From positions 53,329,551 through 53,393,550 of the forward strand of contig CM076195.1 in NCBI GenBank assembly GCA_038277395.1: a stretch of DNA of 64,000 bases, given 5' to 3'. Below are positions 20,431-31,784 of the stretch, piece by piece. The notes under the pieces are model-generated. The model saw only the letters and a list, made by a program, of their open reading frames with translations, had not been told where the DNA came from and searched no databases. The first letter of the stretch is position 1. The number at the start of each line of letters is the position of its first letter. Both the position numbers and the translations under genes were made by a program. Origin of the DNA: Dryocosmus kuriphilus. Lineage: Eukaryota; Arthropoda; Insecta; Hymenoptera; Cynipidae.

Positions 20431-21975
20431 ATTTTGCTTGAAAATAATCGTATAAATTTTTTAACGACCTTCAGGAGCTATTAATACTTGTCCGACACTG
20501 GGATATTTTTCGCTGAGTTCTTGAGGATCGATGGCTCCTATATCGATAAGCAATTGTCCTACTGAAGTTGTGAATTCACAATATTCGGAGCGAAAATGGA
20601 CGTAATTGCCTTTTAAGTCCGTTAAATTATATCTGCAACTTTGTATATTAGATGGTGTGTCTACCCTACTGGGTTGAGTGTACGTCGCTGGTAGTGGAGG
20701 CGGAATGCTGATGATAGAGGTACGCGTTTTTTCGGGTTCGATGCGCGAGATGGAATGTAATTCTTCTTGATTCCTTTCCATACGTCGTACTTTAATTCAT
20801 TCCTTTAGGTTTGTAGGGCCTGGTGGCCTCCTTGTTTCATCCGAATTTTTATTGGCTGATTGATATGGAGTTAATAGTGCTTGAGGTGAATCGAAAGTTA
20901 ATGGGTTAAATGAAGCTAGTTCATGAGGAGTAGCAGGCATTTTTGGTGCGGGTGCGAACGTTATGCTTTTACCTTTTTTAAACTCTGGTAGTGTTTCTCG
21001 AGATAGAGAAAAATTTTCTTCTAAGTAAGGTGTTGAGTCGCTGATTTTATTCCCTGTATGGCTTATGTTTCCTTCTTTGATTACTTTTAATTCGTTTTCC
21101 GTCCAGTTTATTACGTAATTTATCCTCTGAGTGAATTCTGTTTCACTCTCAGGTTCAAGCTTCTCAATTGCTTGAATAACTTCTGGGTCATTTTCTCCTT
21201 CTGATACTGAAATGATTTCACGAGAGGGCACTATTTCCTTTTCTGCTTCTAATTCTTGTACCCATTCTTGGTGAACTTGTAAGGATTGGTGAAATTGGGA
21301 AAATTACTTTTTTAGTTCTTTTCTATTTAATTTTGATGTATCGAATTCTTCTTCTTCTGAACTATCGTCATTATCACTTAGAGGAGGACTTACCGTTATT
21401 ATAGGTCCTGTTTCTTTTGATTCTTCTGAGCCCTTTTGTTCCGTTTCCTCTAGGACGAATTCTTGAAAATAACCTGGTATTTTTGCAGGTGCACTTTTAG
21501 ATAATTATGGGATTGAATATGCTGCTAACGGTATCTCTAGGCTAGGAAGAACGCTTCTACTTTTCCGGGGAATAGGGGGTACTGGATGATCCGATTCAAT
21601 TTGACTGCCTTCTGGCTCAGTGCTGCATTCTTTGTAATTGGGACGCTTTCAGCTTCGCTTTTCTTCTACCCTTCTTCACAATAATCGCTTAATTATGGTG
21701 CTTTCGTTCATATTGCTGGATGATTAGGTGGTGGAAATCGGACGCTGACTGCTAGTCGTAGGTTTCGAGGTTGGTTCTGGAATAGAGCTTTGTGTTCTGT
21801 TTTTAGCGATTGAAGGTTTAGGTTTCACTTCATCGTGTGAGGATTTTTGAAGAGTTTTGGAATTTTGTTTTACATGATTTTCTTTAGCTTGGCGTGTTAT
21901 CATTTGCAGTATCCTGACTGGTTCTTTGATTTCTTCACTTGAGCGTCCTTGTGCAGAGTTTTCCATTGTAGGGTT
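20431..21975 (-). pseudogene. Gypsy pol: long spacer between RNase H and integrase
   Basis: Fragmented - strand frames at 20,461-20,781, 20,797-21,231 and 21,724-21,966, with further open stretches between, carry no enzymatic motif. They are rich in Ser, Pro, Glu and Lys (low-complexity, probably disordered). The first begins just after DDHPRNPT, the degraded end of the RNase H/connection (normally DALSRNP). A spacer of about 1.5 kb at this place is unusually long but is known in some insect gypsy elements. Function is unknown. No gag or env signature was seen in it. Confidence 0.55.
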
Positions 21976-22079
21976 CCTAGGATGGTCATCGGCGTTGGTA
22001 TTTAACTTCCCTGGTTTATATTAAAAAGTGTATTCGTAGTCTCTTAATTTCAGACGCCAACTAATTAAACGTTGACCAG

Positions 22080-22480
22080 GGCCTTTTACTGAGTCTATAC
22101 ATTTGGCGGTTCATGGTCGCTTACTAGCACAAACTCTTTTCCATAAATATATATGGTCTATATTATTGTACTGCATATAGCACGGCTAAACATTCCTTTT
22201 CTGTCGCGAAGTAATTGCATTCAGCGCTATTTGAAATACGAGAGAAGTAAGCTATATGAAGGTCTATGCCATCCTTTCCTTGACTGAGCACGACTTCTAC
22301 TGCATAGCCGGAAGCTTCTATTGTTATGTTGAACGGTTTGTTAAAATCTGGGTTCTGCAGGATAGGACCTTCGCATAATGCTTGCCCTAAATCCTTGAAA
22401 CATTCCTGTTCATTGGGTCCCCAAGCAAAGTTTATGGTCGTCTTTAAAGGATTCGTCTAATGCTTAGTTCTTTTTTCAAA
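22080..22480 (-). pseudogene. Gypsy RNase H remnant
   Basis: The - strand contains NKPFNITIEASGYAVEVVLSQG, the RNase H start, in which the first catalytic Asp (TDAS) is Glu. It continues with IAYFSR and ATEKECLAVLYA, carrying the second and third motif regions. Stop codons follow. The frame runs into the tail of the polymerase gene at 22.0 kb. Confidence 0.8.
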
Positions 22481-23480
22481 GTTCTTGATAAATCTCCTAT
22501 AGTATCCTGCTAATCCTAAAAATTGTTTGACATTTTTTTGGTTTTTTGGTCTAGGCCAATCTTTTACAGCCTCAGTTTCCTCAGGATCGGGTTTTGCTCC
22601 TTCCCCACTGATTATGTGTCTAAATAATGCATTTCTTTGAAAAGAAATCCACTTTTTTCTGGTTGAATTGAAAGATTTGCTTCTTGTAATCTGTTTAGTA
22701 TATGTTTTACCTTTTTTCCGTGTTCTTCTAAACTATACGCATAGATTACTATGACGTCGAAATTAACAAATAACTCGACACCCTGCAATTCTAGTAAGAA
22801 TTGATATACTAAACGCTGGAACGTTGCTGGGGAGCTCTTATGCCCATAAGCATTCTGATGTATTCATAATGGCTGTCTAAGTAGGAAACAACGTGTCTTT
22901 CTTAAATTGTCTAATATTTCGGTGACACTTGGTAGTGGATAGGCATCACCTATGGTTTTTTCATTCAGTAACCGAAAGTGAATTACTACCTTGCATTTTC
23001 TTTAACAGTATAGTCTAATTTTTTGGGAATGTTTGACACTGTGGAACTATAGGGCTATTTTGAGTATCCAATAGAGCCTTCGGTTAATATTCTATTGATG
23101 ACGATTTGTGCCTCTTCTTTTTAAGTGGGGGAGAACCGATATGGTCAAACATGTATGAGTACATCATCAGTGGTGTGTATCTTATGATGAACCATATGTG
23201 TAGGAGCCAATGGCTCTCCAGGCTGATGAGAAACGTCTGGATAATCTTTTATTATTTCGGCCACATATTCCTGTTCTTCTTTGTTTAAATGACATAAATC
23301 TAAAGTTTTTAAAAGTGATAGTACTTGGGCGGGCCATGTCCAATTCAACGCCCACTTCAGTTGTGTTTATAGCGTAGAAGTGACAATTTCCATTTATATT
23401 AGACACTACAGCTTCTCCTATTAATAGTGCTTTAATTGCTTCTATTAATGGTAAATATCCTTCTTTAACTTATTATTTAA
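22481..23480 (-). pseudogene. Gypsy reverse transcriptase remnant
   Basis: The N-terminal part (23,145-23,348) has LDLCHLNKEEQEYVAEII and PGEPLAPTHMVHHKI, typical of the start of gypsy RT. The active-site box near 22.75-22.79 kb reads VNFDVIVIYA, so the second Asp of the usual DD pair is Val. Frameshifts break the domain between and after these motifs. Inactive. Confidence 0.8.
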
Positions 23481-23639
23481 AAGACTCACTGGTATTGCTT
23501 GTCGGGTACTTGCTTTTACACGAATTGATTACTTGCTTGTACCTTTATCATCCGTCATTTTTTCACTAGCCTTCTTAGGTTCAATGTCCACAAAAGGGAT
23601 GGGTTTTTTAGGGTTTGAATATGTGACTATAGTGTTATG

Positions 23640-23936
23640 CTAGAATGAAATTTCTACCCGTTCTTGACGGAAATACTCTCATCCTAGAATTCCGTTTGTG
23701 TTGATAGGGAAAGCTGGTGAAACTACATGAATAACAATATTAGCCTCTCCAGGTTTCAGTCTTGTGGTGCCTGTAGTGGCAATTCTGTCCGGAGTTATCC
23801 CTGTGATCTCGGTTGATGCATTTTCTGTTATTAATAAGACCTCGTCTAATGAATTTAATTCTATCATGTTTATGTTGGCACCCGTGTCAACGTAAAATGA
23901 AGCCTTCTTTGTTACAAAGGCTAGTTTTGTTGATTA
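23640..23936 (-). pseudogene. Gypsy aspartic protease remnant
   Basis: The - strand reads ASFYVDTGANINMIELN near 23.87-23.90 kb; D-T-G-A is an intact retropepsin active site. It is followed by ITGITPDRIATTG and a C-terminal AFPINTNGILG block as in gypsy-type proteases. An in-frame stop comes soon after. The protease begins almost at the LTR end, with no gag before it. Confidence 0.85.
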
Positions 23937-24400
23937 TGTCACAGCCTAACTATTTGTGGGTTCGTTGTCGCTTATGGATCCTAGGAGATCGAATAATATG
24001 CAAAGACAAGTTGCAGGCATAATATCAAGGAACAATATTTGTTTATTACCAGTATAGAGGATTATAGAACAATAGTACAATATAGATATTAATTAGCATG
24101 ATTCCATACTGTTAGCGGTGAACTCTTGACGAACACGAATTGTACTAATAAAGACACGACCGTATACTGCTGAAACAAAACTAACAACTGATGGTTACCG
24201 GGGTTTATATACTTTCCATTACCTATAGTATGGATAGAGGTGAGAAATCTTGCAAGAGTCACTTATTATTTGGAACTTTGCAATTGTCGCGTACAGCGAG
24301 AAATCTTGCAATAGTCACGTACAGCTTGATTCTTGGCCCCGCGTGTGTATGTCATCGTTACTGAGCAAGTGTTCCCTTCCACGTGGGTACTTAACCATAT
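23937..24400 (-). mobile_element. 5' LTR of the gypsy-like element (right limit approximate)
   Basis: Its left edge on the + strand is TGTCACAGCC, which on the - strand is a ...GTGACA terminus. It shares about 100 bp with the LTR fragment at 11,936-12,134, including an AATAAA signal on the - strand (about 24,032-24,037). A TATA-like TATATAAACC on the - strand lies near 24.21 kb, in the right place for an LTR promoter. The U3 start was not located exactly. Confidence 0.65.
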
Positions 24401-24583
24401 ATCGAAGATTACTATTAGATGTTTCTTAATTTATATTTCGTATGTAGTTATGTATGTTTATGTCCAAGATTATAAGTTCTTAATTTGAATCATTTCTGAC
24501 ATGTTATTCTACTTCTCATTCTCTATTAGTTTGTAATTTGCCATTTTATATGTTTGTACCTATACACACACATACACAATACA

Positions 24584-24587
<4 letters not shown>

Positions 24588-24627
<40 letters not shown>
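24588..24627. repeat. (TA)n microsatellite
   Basis: An AT run of about 40 bases preceded by a short CA-rich stretch. No transposon end was recognised beside it. Confidence 0.95.
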
Positions 24628-24630
<3 letters not shown>

Positions 24631-24961
24631 ATATGCGTACACGTATATACATATACTGAGTATTACCTAAATTGATATATCGATATCGACCCAATTATTG
24701 AAGTTTGTGCGTGATTTCATTGTGCTACTCGTGTATCTTAAACTTGGTACGTTATCGATACACAAACTCTTATGGTAATGTGTTTCTAACTTACTCGCGC
24801 TTGCTTCTTTATCGACCGCAGTGCAATTATCATAAGTTGACGAGTGATCATAAGTCGCTACTCGACTTGTCTGGTAAGGCGCACATATAATTCTTGGACT
24901 TTTATTTCTAGATAATTTAGCTTTCATCTAAACTTTAAATTTTAAAATTGCAGATGTAATA

Positions 24962-25990
24962 AGCATTCCTTCGCCTAGCGGCTTTCTGAGAGTGGGGCAG
25001 AGGCAGAGATTGGTGGTGCATAAGAATGCAAGTGACGTTACACTATGCATCAATGTTTCAGTTGTGATATGTGCAGTAGAAGGCCTATATATCCTAATAT
25101 TTCACTGCCCCCTTCCCTTAGATATTTAGTTTTTATATCGGTTTTCTTAAATATCTTATGGCCAAGAACCACTTTATTTCGGCTATGATGAAATGGACTT
25201 TTTGGACCGCAGGAACTCGGTAATTTCATTTTAAAGTTATCACTTTGCAGGTCGCTTGTTATCAATACCAGAATTGTGAGAAGGGTGGTGCATGAGAGCG
25301 CAAACTAAATTAAAGAGACGCTAATCATTACTTATTTCGTATATAGCATACTTTAATAAGTTACGTCAGCCGAGTGAAAGAGTTTTCACCTTCTACCTTA
25401 ATTTCCTTTGAGAATTGTGCTTTGATTTTTGTGGTGCGTAAGAGCAAATATGCTCCTCTTGATTCTAGCTAAATTTGATTAGCATACGCGCATAAGCTGA
25501 AGTAGAAAGTTAAATCGTTTGACTGACCCATTCATTTGACTGTATATATTTTAATTTTTTGACGCAAAGGTTGGGTTCGACAGTTGAAAGCAGCGCAAAT
25601 GGAATAAGTTTCAATGGCATTCTAAAAACTCTGCTGCGACAATTGCTGTCAATCTTTACAGTAGCCGCTCAAATTTGAACCGCTTATAGGCAATGCAGTT
25701 TAACTGTGCAAAAGTATTTAACAAATTGCGAAATAGAGTGCATAAAAAGTACTTTAATATCATTTCATAATATTTGTGACATTTCATTTTGAAGTTGCTG
25801 TAATTACGCTGCCCCCCCCCCCCCCCCCCAAGATAATTCTTTGAGTTACTTTGAACCATTACTGATGCAATGTCGTTTTTTGCGGTGCAAAACGGTGCAA
25901 AAAGGGTTCAGACGAATAGGTTTTGTCCCATTCTAAAATTCCATCTTGGGGTGGTTGCTGTAACGGACCTCAGTGGATCCACATGGCGAG
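24962..25990 (+). repeat. Dispersed repeat R2rep, copy B
   Basis: Inverted copy of 9,905-11,048. It starts with one 156-bp satellite unit (CTAGCGGCTTTCTGAGAG, GCAGAGGCAGAG, CAGTAGAAGGCCTA) and continues with GGTCGCTTGTTATCA, AATTTGAACCGC, AATATCATTTCATAATATTTG, an expanded C run, GGTGCAAAACGGTGC and GCTGTAACGGACC. Differences from copy A include the lengths of simple-sequence tracts. No coding capacity seen. Confidence 0.85.
25812..25829 (+). repeat. 18-base C homopolymer
   Basis: Lies in R2rep copy B where copy A has GGGGGAGGG on the corresponding strand. Confidence 0.9.
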
Positions 25991-26217
25991 GGGACTTGCG
26001 GTTGTGGGGGGTAACAGGCTACTCACCGTACGCTATGAACATTAGGGTGAGGTGGCTCGCTGAGAAAGAGGGGGGGGGGGGGGTGGCCAATTCACTTATT
26101 AATGCACGACGCCGACAGACGGGTGAGGTGCGGCGTGGGAACAGAGCGGGAAGTAAGAGTGGCGGTGTCTGTCCAGAGTGATACCATTACTACTAATGCT
26201 CCGTGAGGAATTTTTGT

Positions 26218-26560
26218 TCTTATTACATTTTACGTATCTCGCATAGTTTGACTGGAAATTGTAATTTTGATTTTTTAAAATAATTTTCGATGGATAAAAC
26301 CAGAATCGCTGATCGAAAAGGCTGTTTAATAAACTAAACCTTTTCTTTTAGGTCTTAAGAATGATGCCAAAGCGGAATCCAATCCGATAGCTTTTCGAAA
26401 GTTATCCGATATACAGGCGACCACAAAAACGACGACAGACAGAGAGACGCCTTCGCAAATTCTTTACAGATTAAGGGTGTCTCGAAACATGGAATTTTAT
26501 TTAAATCCGCGAATGTCAGTTTTCACTTAAAACGAACACCTCTTCATTGAGATGAGAACG
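26218..26560 (-). repeat. Composite repeat RepA, copy 4 (truncated)
   Basis: Matches the right third of RepA copy 1: TACGTATCTCGCATAGTTTG, GGATAAAACCAGAATC, GCGGAATCCAATCCGATAG, CGAAAGTTAT, a very short ACGACGACAGACAGA in place of the microsatellite, then AATCCGCGAATGTCAGTTTT and ACCTCTTCATTGAGATGAG. The tandem-unit and GC-hairpin parts are missing. Confidence 0.85.
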
Positions 26561-27240
26561 TAAAAAACAAAAACAAATGAACGAGAAATCTCAAGACATT
26601 TAGTTCAAGTTTCTGAATAGTTACATATCTAATCCCCACAAATGAATCCTATTTATAAAATGAAAATTAAGACACGTATAATATATGTTCTACAAAAAGC
26701 AAATTATGCTTGTTTATTTAAAATTTAAAGCAATAAAACATGAAACAACTATTTCCTATGTTCCAGATATGAACCGAACTTTACGCATTCATCTTAATAC
26801 CCTTGCAACTCAGGAAATAAGTGTCGTAAAACTGCGAAAAGCCACCAATATCCTTGGGGTAAAAGGCGAGTGAGTGTTGTGCATACAGTGAATATTAAAC
26901 CCTCGAGTCAAGTAGTTAACAATATTAGAAGTATTACCAATTTTTTAATTATATTATAAAAACTAACGGTATACATTTCCGAAAAATTGACAAACAATGA
27001 CAATAATGTTCCTCTCCAATATGGATTAATGTAATTTGCACTCGGAGCTCCTATTTCTTTTAAGACGGCGCAGGTTTTCGTCTTAAAAATCTCAAAACGT
27101 GGATATTATAAACTCAAATGTATAGTGACTTAAAACCCAAACGGTCGACTTATCTGCCATCAATAAACTGAGAACAATGCGAAGACAGAAGAGACCACGA
27201 GAGCGAAGCCGCGGTATCGAAACAGCGAGCCGATATACTA
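26561..27240. other. Upstream region of the dopamine receptor exon; nothing else seen
   Basis: An AT-rich stretch without a recognised repeat. The last 180 bases (27.06-27.24 kb) are more GC-rich and may be 5' UTR of the receptor. An in-frame TAA at 27,239 closes the receptor frame upstream. I could not identify a promoter. Confidence 0.45.
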
Positions 27241-27376
27241 ACGCTCCATGTGGTGGGGGGAAAATAAAATCTTGAAAGTCTTGGTGGGGAAGAAAAAAGG
27301 AGGCGTGGGAGAGGAAGAACAGAAAGAAGCAGTTCGGTCACTAGATCGGTCGACCTCTCGCAGATCAGCAACTAAG

Positions 27377-28596
27377 ATGAATGAGAATGACGTCTACTTG
27401 CTCAGGGGATTTGATCAAGAGGCCCTCGAATACAACAAACTCGATTTCAACCTTAGCTTCCATAACGCAAGCTCCTTCAAGAACGAAACGCCTTGGAATG
27501 CGCGGGACGAAAATTTATGGAAACTGGCGACCGAGCGGGCCGGTCTGGCTGCGGTCCTCCTTCTCTTTTCTGTGGCCACGATTTTCGGTAACATGTTGGT
27601 GATCTTGGCCGTAATTCGGGAGCGCTATCTTCACACTGCAACCAACTATTTCGTGACTTCTCTGGCTTTCGCTGACTGCCTCGTTGGTCTCGTGGTTATG
27701 CCATTCAGTGCAATATACGAAGTCCTGGAGAATCGCTGGCTCTTCACGACTGACTGGTGTGATGTGTGGCGTTCCCTAGATGTGCTCTTCTCTACAGCGT
27801 CAATCCTTAATCTGTGTGTCATAAGCCTGGACCGTTACTGGGCTATTACTGATCCTTTCACATACCCAACCAGGATGAGCAGGAAGAGGGCAGCTATTTT
27901 GATAGCCATCGTCTGGATCTGCTCAAGTGCTATATCTTTTCCGGCCATAGCTTGGTGGAGGGCCGTTCGAACAGAAAAAGTACCGGAAGACAAGTGTCCA
28001 TTCACAGAACATTTGGGGTACCTGATATTTTCGTCGACAATAAGCTTCTATTTTCCGCTGTTTGTGATGGTCTTCACGTATTATAGGATATATAGAGCAG
28101 CGGTAATACAGACTAGAAGTCTGAAGCTAGGGACAAAACAAGTGATGATGGCCTCGGGGGAACTAGAACTCACCTTAAGAATACATAGAGGGAGAGCCAT
28201 CAACACTGATGCGAGAAATCTATTTCCCACTACGTCTAGCACGCCAGAGGATCTTCAGGAGTTGGAGGAACCTCTGACAGCCCTCCACAGTAATGCACTA
28301 ACGAGGCTACCCTCTGCGCGAGTTAATAATAAGCAACATATGGGCAAGAATTTTTCTTTGTCGAGGAAACTAGCCAAGTTCGCGAAAGAAAAGAAAGCCG
28401 CTAAAACTCTGGGTATTGTGATGGGCGTGTTTATTGTTTGTTGGTTACCGTTCTTCGTTGTAAACCTGTGGTCTGGATTTTGCTCTAGATGCATTTGGCA
28501 AGAAGAAATTATTTCAGCGGCTGTCACATGGCTTGGGTGGATCAACAGTGGAATGAACCCTGTCATATATGCGTGTTGGAGTCGTGACTTCAGAAG
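27377..28596 (+). CDS. Dop1R2: Dopamine receptor of the insect D1-like Dop1R2/DAMB type, 5' coding exon
   Basis: A rhodopsin-family receptor for dopamine at the neuronal plasma membrane. Counting from the ATG at 27,377: N-glycosylation sites at Asn25, 30 and 36; TM1 at about 55-80; amine-binding Asp135 in TM3; DRY at 152-154; disulfide cysteines 128 and 207; TM5 serines 219, 220 and 223; CWLP at 355-358; NPVIY at 394-398. The ICL3 text GTKQVMMASGELELTLRIHR and the KNFSLSRKLAKFAKEKKAAK block before TM6 match insect DAMB/DOP2 closely. I chose this ATG for its A at -3; an in-frame ATG at 27,248 would add 43 Lys/Gly-rich residues. The exon ends after Phe-Arg, within the next codon, at AG|GTAAGG (donor at 28,597), so the cytoplasmic tail lies on a later exon. 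Intact and clearly a host gene. Confidence 0.95.
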
Positions 28597-28602
28597 GTAA
28601 GG
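28597..28602 (+). other. Splice donor of the dopamine receptor exon
   Basis: CAGAAG|GTAAGG fits the donor consensus well, and the exon frame hits TAA right behind it. The family continues with ...DFRRAF, so a phase-2 intron at this place is expected. Confidence 0.85.
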
Positions 28603-30734
28603 ATAGATATTTGAAACTATGTTTCTGCTGTGCTTGTTTGAAAAAATAATCTTTTAAAGAAAGTATTGAAATGTAGTGCGCTGACGTGTTCCAGTTAGTA
28701 AGGTAGTGTCGGTTTAAGTATGTCATTAATATTAATCCACAAAAACAATTTCCTTCGCGGTTGAGATCGTTAGTTACATTATAGCACCATTAAGATTAAA
28801 TGTGGGCAAAACATTAATAATAATCATTTTTGCAGTTCAGATACAAGATACTGCAGCCTGGAACTTCAAACATTTATTCATTTGCGTCTAACGGAACAAA
28901 ACGATACGCTTTAGTATCTGTGGATGTTAGATTACAGTGTCTGATATTTTAAAAACCTAGGTTTTAGCATCCATTTTTCTCCCTATATTTCCATGTATGC
29001 TATAGTTCTGTGTGCACTGTAGCTATTCCCAAGCCTTATACCTGCTTTTGTGACGTTGTTGATAGTATATGGATTTTACATATGTTACAGCCTATCTCCA
29101 ACAGAAGAATGCCATGAAACTTATGGTACAACAACACGTATTACGATTAAATAGGATAAAATGCTAGAATATACTCATAATTTTCACTATACCTTCTTCT
29201 ATTACTTATTCCCTCCTTTTGTATAGCCCTCTCTTCACCTACAATCTTGCACTTCTCACCAGCTCATCCCACTCTTCCTCCTTTATCGACTTTATCTTTC
29301 ACCTTATCAGCCCTTGAATACTCTCCCCTTTCATGCTCCACCCCCCACCCTTACTACCTTACGGTTTGCCTGGATAAATTTCAAACCAAGCGTACTTGTA
29401 TTGTTAAGTTTTTTTTTCATTTCCTGAACATGTTACGATTATCTTAAGACTACAACTAAAACAATGTTTTGAATGTTTCTTTCCTTTAGTTTTCCAAATT
29501 GTGAACAATGTCGTGAATCTGTGAAAGCGAAGGAAAGGTGAAGCTAGACTGTCAACAAAACCGAACAGCATACGAATCGTCATTTCTAAGCACTTGCTTG
29601 GATTGTGCTTCTGCCTCTCCCCAGGACAAAGGGCTGTTTCTTCATCTGTATTTTTGAAAAAAGCCTTTGATTAAAAACAAAAAACCACGTAAACTTTGGG
29701 AGTAAAGGATATGTTTAAATCTAGGTAGTGTCTATAAGTCCGGACACAAACTATGCACCCTTCCCCTATGCAAATCCGTACCTTTAGACACCACTATGTT
29801 ATAAACGTACATAAATTTACGCACTGTCCGTAACTTTAGACTCAGCTTTGAATCTATGTAGTATATAACTCCTTTTGCAAGCGGATGAATAACTAGTTGT
29901 GCAAAGAGTTTAGGTAATTATTCATTGGCAGACGGACTGAACAGTTTAGGAATGATTGACAAAGCTTCCAGAAAATTAGCGAGAAATCTTCATCAGGAAA
30001 ACTGAGTAAAAAAACTTGCCATTGACTCGGGGTTTATACGTACTGCAAATGTTATGCAAATAAAACAATTCTTAATTTTGAGGCAAAAAATGCGTGATAT
30101 GTAAAAAAATTCGAAGGAAAAATAGTAGATTTTCAAAGTACATACAAATTTTCTGTTAACAATATTTTTTTCTAGGATTCGTCTTTTTGTTTTTGTCCAC
30201 CAAAAATACTATAAAAAATTCTAGAATTCCAATTTGGAGACGAACAACGTTAGACAGGTAAAAAAGCTTTTCTTATTGCCTACGAGAATTTCCGAAAACC
30301 ATCCTTTTATAGACCTCAATGTTTTGGATTTGAAGGGTGACAGTGCACAGGGACGTAAGTGCCAAAACCCGAACTTTATAGGAGGAACAAAAAACTGCCT
30401 GACTTTCACGCATTTAATTTTAAACGAAAAACTGAACAATTATCTCGACTCATTGTTAGGCTGTATTAAATAGTGATAGAAGCATTTGAAATAAAGCAAC
30501 CATATCCGACAAAAATCTTGTCAAATGGACGGCGCGTCCCAAAAAATGTTGGAACTGATACAGAAAGAGCTGCAAAAATTTTTTATTTTTAAATCTAAAT
30601 AAAAGCTAAAGAAACATCTCAAGCTATTACTTAGCTTTACTGAATCATGAAAGAAACGCTGGTCAAAATCAAACATCTCAGAGAAAATCCTTGTGAATGT
30701 GACGAAAAGCCTCCCTTGAAAGATTGTATGTTTA
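28603..30734. other. Probable receptor intron; no further exon identified
   Basis: No segment encoding the usual AF(V/L)RLLC continuation was found. A possible acceptor TTTCCTTTAG ends at about 29,490, but splicing there would give only 17 residues (SFPNCEQC... to a stop), which does not look like the family tail. The pyrimidine-rich part at 29.2-29.36 kb resembles the complement of the LINE family seen at 36-54 kb. 30.2-30.7 kb shows nothing I recognise. Confidence 0.4.
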
Positions 30735-31738
30735 TATAGTCTGTTGTCGTTGTCGTTGCCGTTGTCGTTATCGTCGTTGTAGTCGTTGCCTTTGTTTTCG
30801 TTGCCATTGTCGCCTGTTCCCACGATAACTTTCGAAAGACTAATCGGATTGGATTGCGATTTGGTATACTTCTTTAAGGCGCAAAAAGAAAGGAGGCGTT
30901 CACTAGCACACGGCTTTGAGCAGTGTTTATGGTTTTATCCAGCAAGAACGGTTTCCATAATATCAAGAAATCCATTTTCCGGCTAAAATATGCGAGATAC
31001 AAAAAAACAGTAGAAAGTAAAATTGTTGATCTCAAAAAAGTCTACAAATTTCATTTTGACCATTTCATCATAAAATACACGGTTTTTGTTTTAATCGAGA
31101 AAACGTTATTAAAATCAAAAATCTAAATTTACCGCCAAACTATGCAAGATACGAAAAAGATGATAATAAACGAAGTTATTCACTTCAAAAATATCTACAA
31201 ATTTGCTTTATACCGTTTTTTTAACAGAGACGTAATTTTTAAGTTATTCATGAAATTTTATGTTTAAAGAAAACCACTTTTCAGCAAAACTATGCTAGAC
31301 ATGAGAAAATATTAACAAACAGAATTGTTCACCTTGGGAAGAGCTACAAAATTTATTTGTAAGACTCATCGTTCTACTTTTAAGAATCGAAATCCTGCAT
31401 TGCGAAAATTTGCAAAATCACAAAAAAACTTTACCAATCTACAATGTGTTTAAAAAAAATTTAATTGTCGAGCACGAAGCGCGAGTCTCATGATCGGAAA
31501 GTATTTCTTAAAGTCGATAGAGCCTTGAGTAAAATAATTTCTTTCGTAATTTTTAATAAAAAAATCAAATTTAATCATCTCATTAGAAGTAGGTTTTTTG
31601 AAACTTTAAGACCCAAGTGACGAATACCGAGCATGATGTGCCAGGACAAAAAACATCCAAGCTCGAGTATATCGAAGCGCGAAGGGCGACGACCACCAGA
31701 CCGCGCGCCCTGGGCGCGCTCATACTTCGCGTGAAACT
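30735..31738 (+). repeat. Composite repeat RepA, copy 3
   Basis: It starts at the GTTGTCGTTGTCG microsatellite and continues with CCCACGATAACTTTCGAAAG, GGATTGGATTGCG, tandem units marked by AATATGCGAGATACAAAAA and AACTATGCAAGATACG, then CACAATGTGTTTAAAA-like text and GC palindromes (GCGCGAAGGGCGACGACC, GCGCCCTGGGCGC) at 31.67-31.73 kb. Compared with copy 2 it lacks the left end before the microsatellite and the last GC block. Confidence 0.88.
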
Positions 31739-31784
31739 AGTAATAACAACAATATGTCAAATTTTAAAATTGTTTACAATTCCA

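Larger units (their letters stand above)
17480..24400 (-). mobile_element. Degenerate errantivirus-like Ty3/gypsy element
   Basis: Reading the - strand from high to low coordinate gives an LTR (about 24.4-23.94 kb), protease, RT, RNase H, a long spacer, integrase and an env-like relic. Every domain has stops, frameshifts or changed catalytic residues. No gag is recognisable between the LTR and the protease, which lie almost directly against each other, so a large deletion probably removed it. A 250-bp hairpin element sits in the integrase. The 3' LTR was not found. This is an old, dead copy. Confidence 0.85.
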
